A DNA stretch of 64,000 nt from Bacillota bacterium. Lineage in GTDB: Bacteria > Bacillota > Clostridia > Christensenellales > SZUA-584. Where the stretch lies: positions 1 through 64,000 of the forward strand of contig JAEYLC010000027.1 of the NCBI GenBank assembly GCA_023461435.1, in the 5' to 3' direction. The notes below the pieces were generated by a model. The model saw nothing but the letters and a program-made list of their open reading frames with translations, searched no databases and was not told where the DNA came from. Below are positions 1 through 6,475 of this stretch, one piece after another. Numbering within the stretch: the first letter of the stretch is position 1; each line of letters starts with the position of its first letter. The translations under genes were made by a program, and so were the position numbers.

Positions 1-1
1 G

Positions 2-625
2 GAAAAAGCATGCCACAAAAAAATCGTCCGGCGCGACTGGGCCGAACGAATGGTCACCGAAGCACTCATGGCGTATGTGCTCAATGATGAAAGCATAGAA
101 TGGATTGCGGACATGGTCATGTCCTTCAAGAAGAAATTTATCGAGGAGGATTCCCAGATCGACTATCTGGAGGAGAAACTGTCTGAGTCCATGAAGGCCT
201 CCGAGAACATCATGAAGGCTATCGAAGCTGGCATATTCAATAACAAGACCCAGGAGCGGATGCTGGAGTTGGAGGCGGAGCAGCGCGATCTGAATTCGCA
301 GCTCACCGCAGAACGAGCGCTCATCCCCAACGTGAACAGAGAGCAGATTGTGTACTGGCTCCAATCCCTGCGCAATGGAAATGCTGAGAGCCAGACCTTC
401 CAGGCCAAACTCTTTGACATCTTCCTGCTCCGCGTGTATCTGTATGACGATCACGTCAAATTCATTTTCAACTGGGATAAGGAAAACTCCGGTGTGGAAA
501 TCCCCATGGAAGCCACAAGCGACGATGATCCCGGCGCTTGTGATGACGCCTCCTGTGTTCGTATAGAGTCTCCTCGGCTCCACGAGCCGAAATCCTTGGA
601 GATGCAAGGGTTTCGGCTTTTTTAG
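2..625 (+). CDS. Large serine recombinase, C-terminal part (5' end outside window)
   Basis: The reading frame is open to the left edge; an internal ATG at 50 is not the true start. Upstream codons read as ...CHKKIVRRDWAERMV, matching the end of the recombinase zinc-ribbon region of large serine site-specific recombinases. This is followed by a long charged helical segment (about residues 30-105 of the visible part) that fits the coiled coil which brings synapsed recombinase dimers together. The catalytic N-terminal resolvase domain lies outside the window. These enzymes integrate and excise phages, ICEs and Tn4451-like elements, so this is probably one edge of such an element. The last residues overlap a transcription terminator. 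Family call is good; the element type is unknown. Confidence 0.8.
   Translation, partial: EKACHKKIVRRDWAERMVTEALMAYVLNDESIEWIADMVMSFKKKFIEEDSQIDYLEEKLSESMKASENIMKAIEAGIFNNKTQERMLELEAEQRDLNSQLTAERALIPNVNREQIVYWLQSLRNGNAESQTFQAKLFDIFLLRVYLYDDHVKFIFNWDKENSGVEIPMEATSDDDPGACDDASCVRIESPRLHEPKSLEMQGFRLF
586..623 (+). terminator. Intrinsic terminator inside the 3' end of the recombinase gene
   Basis: GCCGAAA plus TCCTTG pairs with CAAGGG plus TTTCGGC around a six-base loop and is followed by six T. The stop codon TAG uses the last T, so the hairpin is coding. The group II intron remnant begins at the next base. Confidence 0.8.
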
Positions 626-836
626 GTGCGCCCGGCGTCTCACGTTTCTAAAGGGTGAAAGACCCGAATCCGCCCGGTAGCGGGAAGGAGAAAGCCGAAG
701 GCAAGGGTGTCCGTCGTGAGGCGGAATCTGAAGGAAGCCGGAGGCAAACTCTCGGTCTGACGAACAGGAATCGCATATAAGGCATATGCAGGGCGGACGA
801 GCTTGCCGAACAAAGCGAAGTCCAATACTGGGGTAA
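626..836 (+). mobile_element. Group IIC intron, 5' (domain I) fragment
   Basis: Begins GTGCGCCCGGC immediately after the recombinase terminator. Blocks such as AAGGGTGTCCGT, GGAATCTGAAGGAAGC, CTCGGTCTGACGAACA and AAGCGAAGTCC match the domain I layout of class C group II introns such as the Oceanobacillus iheyensis intron. Class C introns characteristically insert just downstream of intrinsic terminators, as seen here. No maturase/reverse transcriptase frame and no domain V/VI follow. The match stops near 836, where an unrelated repeat begins, so this is a dead fragment. An antisense open frame over it is not a gene. Confidence 0.8.
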
Positions 837-877
837 GCCTTCTCCTGTGAGGAGAAGGCGGCGCGCAGCGCCGGATG
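837..877 (+). repeat. Repeat family A, left-end copy
   Basis: Contains an inverted CTTCTCC/GGAGAAG hairpin followed by GGCGCGCAGCGCCGGATG. The same arrangement occurs at 10096 and 56750 and, degenerate, at 5889. It abuts the truncated intron directly. Confidence 0.65.
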
Positions 878-1113
878 GAAGTGTCTTGCCCGCGGCTGAA
901 GAGTATGCCTTTCAGGTTGCTGAAAGAAACAAATATAACTTTAGTGAGCGATAGCGATTGATTCTGCAGTGTATTAGCATCCCATGTTCAAAGCAATTTG
1001 TATGGGATGCGTCACTTCACTCGCGTTCCGTTCAGCATGACAGGGTGTGGTTTTTCATCAAACTGAGATGAGCAATATAATCCACCTTTTGTATACGTAT
1101 TTGCTGATGACTG
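878..1113. other. Non-coding stretch without recognised gene
   Basis: No supported gene. It contains a pair of inverted words, CATCCCAT near 980 and ATGGGATG near 1003, and the phrase TTCACTCGCGTTCCGTTCAGCATGAC after 1015 (interrupted here by no gene signal), which has the look of a dispersed repeat but is seen only once in this window. Confidence 0.3.
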
Positions 1114-1899
1114 TCATGTCTCCGTCAGTTCAAACACGCACGACAGCGTGAGCGGATTGCCGTTCTCGTCGAACGCGTCCATCGACAGCCGGTAAATGCC
1201 CGGCGGACTCGACAGATACCACGTTTTCATGTCGATCGTCAAGGGCATCACCGGGATGCCCACGGGATCGGATGAGGCGCAGAACTGACTTTGACAGGCG
1301 ATTTCGCTCCAGCCGCCGGCGTCCGCTTTTTCAAGCTTCGGCAAAAACGTGATCGCGATCTCGCCGCCTGTCTGATTGAACAGCTCCACGATAATCTCGC
1401 CCGTATCTTTAGGATACGCCCGGTGCTGCGGCGCCATCCAGATCGTGTAAACGGTGTCCGCCGGATTGCCGCCCGACGGGTCTTCGAAACTATAGCTGCC
1501 GTCCTCAAAGGTCACGACGTTTTCATTGAAGGATATCGTGTTTGCACTGCCGCTGAACAGCTTGATTTCATAGCGGCCCCAACTGCCCGGAGCTCCCGTG
1601 GTCTGGGGTTCGGCCTGGCCGGTCAGCTTGAGCTGTGAGAGCCATCCGAGAATGCCTTTAATATCGTCCGCCTTGGAATAGGTAACGGACGCCACACCCT
1701 CCGGGCTGCGGTCGTCAAAGTAGTCGATAAGCGCAACCTGCTCAGGGTTTATATCTTCCACGGTGTCGATTTTATTTAGGACAGCCGCTGTCGGTGAAGC
1801 CGCAGCCGCTGTGGGCGAAGCGGGTGCGCTTTTGTCTGTATTGGCGCAGCCGGTCAGCAGCAGCAATAAAGCTGCGACGGCCGGAATAATTTTTTTCAT
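1114..1899 (-). CDS. Secreted lipoprotein with possible Ig-like C-terminal domain
   Basis: 261 residues. The start is a lipoprotein signal peptide (basic MKK, leucine-rich core, lipobox LLTGC with Cys18), followed by a Thr/Ala/Pro/Ser-rich linker to about residue 42. The protein should be lipid-anchored outside the membrane. The last 90 residues, including GIYRLSMDAFDENGN and a final beta-rich stretch, look like a bacterial Ig-like fold, but the family is not identified. An SD of GGAG type lies 7 bases before the ATG. Single gene, convergent with nothing obvious. Function unknown. Confidence 0.75.
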   Translation of the reverse strand: MKKIIPAVAALLLLLTGCANTDKSAPASPTAAAASPTAAVLNKIDTVEDINPEQVALIDYFDDRSPEGVASVTYSKADDIKGILGWLSQLKLTGQAEPQTTGAPGSWGRYEIKLFSGSANTISFNENVVTFEDGSYSFEDPSGGNPADTVYTIWMAPQHRAYPKDTGEIIVELFNQTGGEIAITFLPKLEKADAGGWSEIACQSQFCASSDPVGIPVMPLTIDMKTWYLSSPPGIYRLSMDAFDENGNPLTLSCVFELTET

Positions 1900-1975
1900 C
1901 GGTCACTCCTCACTCGTTGTATCCGTTTTGATTGCATTTATTATACCCTTTAAACTGTAAAAACCGCAAATTGCT

Positions 1976-2416
1976 TCAGTCAAACCAAAGCACGAAGCCC
2001 GTTTTGTCGCTACGGTTGAAGCCAGCGCGTTCGTAAAAGCTGAGCGTGCTCTGAAGCTTTGAGCCGGTCAGCAGCATGACTTTATAGCAATTCGCCGCTT
2101 TTGCGATGCTTTTGGCGTGCTCCAGCAAAGCGGACGCATAGCCCTTTTTTCTGTGCGCCTCGTCGGTGATGACATTCTCGATGAGCGCGTAAGGACGCTG
2201 ACCGTTCGTCAGATTGGGCACGATGAGCAGCACGCAGGACGACACGATAGCACCATCCGCTGTGCCCACGAGCACATGATGGTTCTTGTCCGCGAGAATC
2301 TGCTCCCAGATATCCGTGATCCGTTGATCGATAACGGGCACCGGCGTGCCTCGAAACTGCGTGTAGAGCGTCAGCAATGCGGGTAAATCGCTTTTTTGGG
2401 CTTGTCTTATCTGCAT
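1976..2416 (-). CDS. GNAT-family N-acetyltransferase
   Basis: 146 residues from the ATG preceded by AAGAAGGTG. A longer in-frame start exists at 2488 but has no SD and would add 24 atypical residues. MQIRQAQKSDLPALL is the usual GNAT beginning. The acetyl-CoA motif A is visible in ITDEAHRKKGYASALLEHA (R/K-x-G-x-A), and SFYERAGF is the usual C-terminal signature. It transfers an acetyl group from acetyl-CoA; the substrate is unknown. It diverges from the flavoprotein gene at 2521. Confidence 0.85.
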   Translation of the reverse strand: MQIRQAQKSDLPALLTLYTQFRGTPVPVIDQRITDIWEQILADKNHHVLVGTADGAIVSSCVLLIVPNLTNGQRPYALIENVITDEAHRKKGYASALLEHAKSIAKAANCYKVMLLTGSKLQSTLSFYERAGFNRSDKTGFVLWFD

Positions 2417-2520
2417 CGTCACACACCTTCTTGCGTGAATATTGATAATTATACCATGTTTCTCTTGCCTGAGGGAGACAAAAGGCATATGATTGTAAAG
2501 ACAACATGAGGGAGGGGACT

Positions 2521-3174
2521 ATGAAAATTATCGCCGTCAACGGCAGCCCGAGAACGCAATGGAATACCGCGCAGCTTCTCAAAAGCGCGCTCAGCGGCGC
2601 AGAGTCCGCGGGTGCCGAAACAAAGCTCGTTAATCTTTATGATCTGAATTTCAAAGGCTGTATCAGCTGCTTTGCCTGCAAAAAGGGCCGTGGAGAGACG
2701 GCGGGGCGTTGCGTGATGCGCGACGGTTTCACCGATTGGCTTGATGAGATCACAGCATCCTGCGACGGTCTGCTGTTCGGTTCGCCCATTTACCTTGGCG
2801 ATGTGACGAGCGCGGCGCGCGCGTTCCTGGAGCGGCTTGTGTTCCCGAACGTTTCATACAGCAAGGACACGCGCTCCTATTTCAAGGGCGCTATAAACAG
2901 CGGCTTTATCTATACGATGGGGCTTCCTGCGGACGCGGCGCAGAGCCGCGGCTACGAATACCTCTATAATACGATAAAGCGCTATTTGCTGTTGCTCGGC
3001 GGCAGCAGCGACTATATGACCTGCGCCGATACATATCAGTTTGACGACTATGCCAAATACAACACGTCGAACATCGACGTGGCGCAAAAAGAAGGCGTGA
3101 GGAAGAATCAGTTTCCCGCCGATCTTCAAAACGCCTATGAGATGGGCAAACGGCTTGCGCAGATGAGCCGGTGA
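2521..3174 (+). CDS. NADPH-dependent FMN reductase / iron-sulfur flavoprotein-like
   Basis: 217 residues. The flavodoxin-like N-terminus MKIIAVNGSPR is the FMN phosphate-binding loop. CISCFACKKGR followed by ...GRC places cysteines as C-x2-C-x2-C-x10-C, resembling the compact 4Fe-4S motif of archaeal/clostridial iron-sulfur flavoproteins but with a longer last spacing. LFGSPIYLGDVTS is the second flavin-binding segment. The start chosen is the ATG directly after GAGGGAGGGG; an ATG five codons earlier lies upstream of that SD. Likely a cytoplasmic electron-transfer or quinone/nitro reductase. It ends 5 bases from the convergent Mop gene. Confidence 0.8.
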   Translation: MKIIAVNGSPRTQWNTAQLLKSALSGAESAGAETKLVNLYDLNFKGCISCFACKKGRGETAGRCVMRDGFTDWLDEITASCDGLLFGSPIYLGDVTSAARAFLERLVFPNVSYSKDTRSYFKGAINSGFIYTMGLPADAAQSRGYEYLYNTIKRYLLLLGGSSDYMTCADTYQFDDYAKYNTSNIDVAQKEGVRKNQFPADLQNAYEMGKRLAQMSR

Positions 3175-3179
3175 TGTGC

Positions 3180-3392
3180 TCAGTCGGGCACGCCCACCAT
3201 CACGCTCGTCGCTTTGATGACCGCGTACGCGTCGCACCCGACCGTCAGTTTCAGTTCACGCACGGCGCTTATTGATATGGTGGCGGTGATCACAATGCCG
3301 CCTCCGATATCGATGCCCACGATGGCGTTGACCGCGCCTTCATTGATGGATACAACCTTGCCTTTGAGCTGGTTCCTTGCGCTGAGTTTCAT
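3180..3392 (-). CDS. Molybdenum-pterin-binding (Mop/TOBE) protein
   Basis: 70 residues forming a single TOBE/Mop domain. The pattern SARNQLKGKVVSINEGAVNA, GGGIVITATIS and YAVIKATSVMVGV is characteristic of molbindins, which store or bind molybdate/tungstate in the cytoplasm. Full length for a mono-Mop protein. It follows the Cys-tailed repeat protein (stop to start 43 bases) on the same strand and may share its transcript. An SD-like AAAGGAGA precedes the ATG. No molybdate ABC transporter or Moco synthesis gene lies nearby. Confidence 0.88.
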   Translation of the reverse strand: MKLSARNQLKGKVVSINEGAVNAIVGIDIGGGIVITATISISAVRELKLTVGCDAYAVIKATSVMVGVPD

Positions 3393-3435
3393 ATCATTCT
3401 CCTTTGTTTTGATTAATATAACCGGTTGGCGCGCT

Positions 3436-4386
3436 TCAATTCCCGCACAGCCCGCACGCCGCGCAGTTTCCGCCTGAGCATTTCGCCGACGGCTGTTTCT
3501 TTGGCTCGGTCAAGATCCGGGTGCTGCGCAAATCATATTCGCTTTGCTGTCCGTTCACGCTTAAAATCACCGAATCGTCAGTGAAGTGGACGCGCACGGG
3601 AAGCTCGATCACGTTTTCGTCATCGAGCGGGTTCACGGCCATCACAGGCTCGATCGTCTCAGTGTGCCCGTCGCCGCAGTGCGCCGTTAATTTTGTATGA
3701 GGGACGGTGAGCGCGATAATGCCGCCCTGCGTGTTAAGCTCCAGCGAGCAGGCATCCGCGTTAACGCCGACCGCCCCGGGATCGTACGCCTTGAGCAGGC
3801 CGATTTGGGTGGGCACAGCCGTTATTCGTGCGGGCTCGAGCGATTTGAGCGCGCCGTTTTCATAAAAGCTGAGGCCGTGCCGCACAGACACGGTGCCAAA
3901 GCTTGTATTCACGTCAACGGCCTGCGTCGGCCAGAGCGTCAGTGATTTGATCGCGCCGCTCTCATAGAAACAGCAGCCGATGATCTTCGCTTTGATTTCT
4001 CCGATGGGGAGCTTAAGCTCCAACGCTTCGAGCAGCCCCTCCTCGTCCTGCTCAGACCAGTAGCCGCTTAATTGCCCGTCCAGCGGGAAAAAGCGCTTTA
4101 TTGCGCCGCTGCTGTAAAACGTCACGAGCTCGGCGGGCTTCACACCGAGCGGTGTTTTCACGGGCATTTGGCGTTCGAGCGCAACGCGCCTCAGCGCGCC
4201 GTTTTCGTAGAACGACAGTGAGCTTGTGTTTTTGCGGCGCACGGTCGTCTCGCCGTAGCGGGGGATCAGCACGCCGCAGCTCGTCGGAATTTCATTTTTC
4301 ATGTCCAGCGTGCAGTGGCGCACAGCGCCGCTACGGCAGCGGTCGGTGCGGGCAATGCCCGCGAGGTTGGAATAGAGACTCTGCAT
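3436..4386 (-). CDS. Repeat protein with C-terminal cysteine cluster, function unknown
   Basis: 316 residues from the ATG preceded by AAAGGA; a longer frame to 4425 lacks an SD. Not recognised as a named family. Four clear repeats of F-Y-x-x-G-A-(L/I)-(K/R) occur near residues 59, 90, 140 and 174, with two weaker ones near 16 and 200. They resemble the FYxNGxLK motifs of MORN/YwqK-type beta-hairpin repeats. The tail CSGGNCAACGLCGN (from residue 303) has four cysteines in a metal- or cluster-binding spacing. No signal peptide, so cytoplasmic. It lies directly upstream of the Mop gene, which suggests a metal- or cofactor-related role, but that is inference. Confidence 0.7.
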   Translation of the reverse strand: MQSLYSNLAGIARTDRCRSGAVRHCTLDMKNEIPTSCGVLIPRYGETTVRRKNTSSLSFYENGALRRVALERQMPVKTPLGVKPAELVTFYSSGAIKRFFPLDGQLSGYWSEQDEEGLLEALELKLPIGEIKAKIIGCCFYESGAIKSLTLWPTQAVDVNTSFGTVSVRHGLSFYENGALKSLEPARITAVPTQIGLLKAYDPGAVGVNADACSLELNTQGGIIALTVPHTKLTAHCGDGHTETIEPVMAVNPLDDENVIELPVRVHFTDDSVILSVNGQQSEYDLRSTRILTEPKKQPSAKCSGGNCAACGLCGN

Positions 4387-4596
4387 GGAAACTGTCCTTT
4401 CGGAAAATAAAACAGGCGCAGCCAATCGATTTTGAGAGCAGCTGTGCCCTTTTTTTATTATATCACAAAATCGATTGTTTTGTGCGTTATTTTTTTGGCT
4501 TGTCGGGCTTCAAACAATCATAATCCCCGTGTCATGTCACCCGGTGATGGGCATAATTCCATGAGGATCTTCGCAGCGGACGGAGAAGGAAGGCTC

Positions 4597-5871
4597 ATGG
4601 CAAACGAATATATGCAACGTTCAATTAACGTAGGCTACGCGTGCCTGACATTTGGTGTTCAGGGGGCCGCAATGAAAACCTGTCGCCTTGAGAGCGCGTC
4701 GGCCGGGCGGCTTGCGGCGCTTGCGGCGCAGAATTTAAACGCACTCGAAAAAATGATCGAATACAATGCGGACAATGATATTCGGCTTTTTCGCATCAGC
4801 TCGGAGCTGGTTCCGTTCGGCTCGCACCCGGATGTGCTCTTTGAGTGGCAGTATGCGTTTGCTTCCCGTCTGAGCGAGATCGGGCGGCTCGTTAAGGACT
4901 CGTCCATGCGCGTCTCGATGCATCCGGGGCAGTATACCGTGCTGAATTCCACAAAGCCCGGCGTGGTTCAGCGGTCAATTGACGATCTCAACTATCACGC
5001 ACGTGTATTAAGCGGCTTGCGGACGGATTTCAGCCACAAAATCGTGCTGCACATCGGCGGCGTTTCGGGCAATAAGGCTGAGGCGATCAAGCGCTTTTGT
5101 ACGCATTTTGCTTACCTTGATGACGCGGTGAAACGCCGTCTCGTCATCGAAAACGACGACCGCCATTTCAATATCGCCGAAGTGCTCGAGACGGGAGTCA
5201 AGCTCGGCATTCCCGTTGTGTTCGACAGCCTGCATCATGAGATCAACGGCTGCGGCGCCGAGTCAACCTACGAGTGGATCAGACTGTGCCGTGATACATG
5301 GCGTGAAAATGACGGACGGCAGAAGCTTCATTATTCTCAGCAGGATGAAGCCAAGCGCGCGGGCGCGCATTCGCGGACGGTTCGCGTGCGCAGCTTTCTC
5401 GAATTCGCCGGGCCGCTCTCGGATATCGACATCATGCTCGAGGTGAAGGACAAGAACCTCTCCGCCATGAAATGCGCGCTGTGCCTTGAGAAAAACGGCC
5501 CGATTCAAAGGCTCGAAAAGCAGTGGAGCCTGTATAAATACCTCGTGCTCGAAAAAAAACCGGCAGGCTATCATGCCATCCGTGAGCTGCTCAAGGACAA
5601 ATCCGCTTATCCGGCGACCGAATTCTTTGAGATCATTGAGGCGTCTTTGGAGATGGGTGAGAATAGAGGCTTCGCGGTCAATGCCGCGCAGCATGTCTGG
5701 CGCTGTTTTGAAGCGGTATCTGCATCGAAGGAAAAAGCGGAGTTTGAAACGCTCACTCAGGAGTATTTGGGGGGAGCTGTTTCTTTTTCGAGGATCAAAA
5801 GATTCCTTTTCAGGCTCGGTATCAAATACCAATTATACGACTTGCTCAATTCCTATTTCTTTTTTTTCTGA
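4597..5871 (+). CDS. uvsE: UV damage endonuclease UvsE/UvdE
   Basis: 424 residues from the ATG preceded by GGAGAAGGAAGG; ATGs further upstream lack an SD. The TIM-barrel UVDE fold is shown by MQRSINVGYACL, IRLFRISSELVPF, MHPGQYTVLNS, HIGGVSGNK, VIENDDRHF and DSLHHE, which carry the His/Glu/Asp metal ligands. The enzyme nicks DNA 5' of UV photoproducts in an alternative excision repair route. The core ends near residue 300; the remaining about 120 residues (helical, Phe/Tyr-rich, ending in four Phe) are an extension of uncertain family. Divergent from the repeat protein gene. Confidence 0.9.
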   Translation: MANEYMQRSINVGYACLTFGVQGAAMKTCRLESASAGRLAALAAQNLNALEKMIEYNADNDIRLFRISSELVPFGSHPDVLFEWQYAFASRLSEIGRLVKDSSMRVSMHPGQYTVLNSTKPGVVQRSIDDLNYHARVLSGLRTDFSHKIVLHIGGVSGNKAEAIKRFCTHFAYLDDAVKRRLVIENDDRHFNIAEVLETGVKLGIPVVFDSLHHEINGCGAESTYEWIRLCRDTWRENDGRQKLHYSQQDEAKRAGAHSRTVRVRSFLEFAGPLSDIDIMLEVKDKNLSAMKCALCLEKNGPIQRLEKQWSLYKYLVLEKKPAGYHAIRELLKDKSAYPATEFFEIIEASLEMGENRGFAVNAAQHVWRCFEAVSASKEKAEFETLTQEYLGGAVSFSRIKRFLFRLGIKYQLYDLLNSYFFFF

Positions 5872-5888
5872 ACCGGATTTTTAATCAT

Positions 5889-5964
5889 GCGGTAAAGCGC
5901 CGGATGTGGTGATATGGCTTGCCTTAGCATTATCCCTTTATCAGTCGCCTGTTGGCGACTGTAT
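5889..5964 (+). repeat. Repeat family A, degenerate copy
   Basis: Holds AAGCGCCGGATG near the left and TATCAGTCGCCTGTTGGCGAC at the right, the same two ends as the fuller copies at 10096 and 56750, with a diverged middle. It separates uvsE from the BlaI-type regulator. Confidence 0.55.
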
Positions 5965-6022
5965 GTCTTCAAGAAAAGCCGAAAGCATCATATCAAAGGC
6001 TGATATTATTGGCAAAAAACGG

Positions 6023-6051
6023 TTGACACAATCATTCTATAATGATAGAAT
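6023..6051 (+). promoter_or_regulatory. Promoter of the BlaI/BlaR1-like pair
   Basis: Consensus -35 TTGACA at 6023-6028 and -10 TAGAAT at 6046-6051 with exactly 17 bp between. Transcription would begin about 6058, ruling out the ATG at 6050 and upstream starts for the regulator. Confidence 0.65.
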
Positions 6052-6053
6052 GA
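6032..6053. promoter_or_regulatory. Putative BlaI-type operator
   Basis: Perfect inverted repeat: 9-bp arms TCATTCTAT and ATAGAATGA separated by 4 bp, covering the -10 element. BlaI/MecI repressors bind such dyads as dimers and autorepress, so this is the probable autoregulatory site. Confidence 0.6.
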
Positions 6054-6088
6054 CGCTGAGAATAAGAATGAAAGCGGGCCTAATCACG

Positions 6089-6475
6089 ATGAAACAGGAA
6101 AACACCTTGTACGATGCGGAAATGAATCTGATGAACCTGATCTGGGCCGAAGAGCCGCTGAAAGCCAAGGAGCTCGCGGCGCTCGCGTGGGGAGAGCTTG
6201 GGTGGAAAATCACCACGACCTACACGGTGCTCAAACGGCTCTGCGACCGCGGCGTGATCAGGCGCGACGAGCCGGATTTCGTGATTGCGAGCCTGATATC
6301 CAAATCGGATGTGACAAAGGAGCATGTGGGCAAAATCGTTGATAAACTGTACAGCGGCTCGCGCAAGCTTTTCCTCGCGAGCTTTCTGGAGGAAGAGCAG
6401 CTTAGCGCGAACGAAATCGCCGAGATACGCACGCTGCTCGACGAGTACGACAAGCGGCTGGAGGATGAAAAATGA
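6089..6475 (+). CDS. BlaI/MecI-family winged-helix repressor
   Basis: 128 residues from ATG 6089. The fold and order match the family: LYDAEMNLMNLIWAEEPLKAKEL (first helices), KITTTYTVLKRLCDRGVI (recognition helix and wing) and a C-terminal dimerisation helix with the region cleaved in MecI. In-frame ATGs at 6050 and 6068 are possible but the first overlaps the -10 box; the SD is weak for all. It overlaps the downstream BlaR1-like gene by 4 bases, the usual repressor-sensor pairing. No beta-lactamase is nearby, so the regulated target is unknown. Confidence 0.85.
   Translation: MKQENTLYDAEMNLMNLIWAEEPLKAKELAALAWGELGWKITTTYTVLKRLCDRGVIRRDEPDFVIASLISKSDVTKEHVGKIVDKLYSGSRKLFLASFLEEEQLSANEIAEIRTLLDEYDKRLEDEK

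Noticed and set aside
640..825. 61-residue minus-strand frame over the intron fragment
   Set aside because: It is antisense to group II intron domain I; this frame is a known spurious annotation pattern and has no SD.
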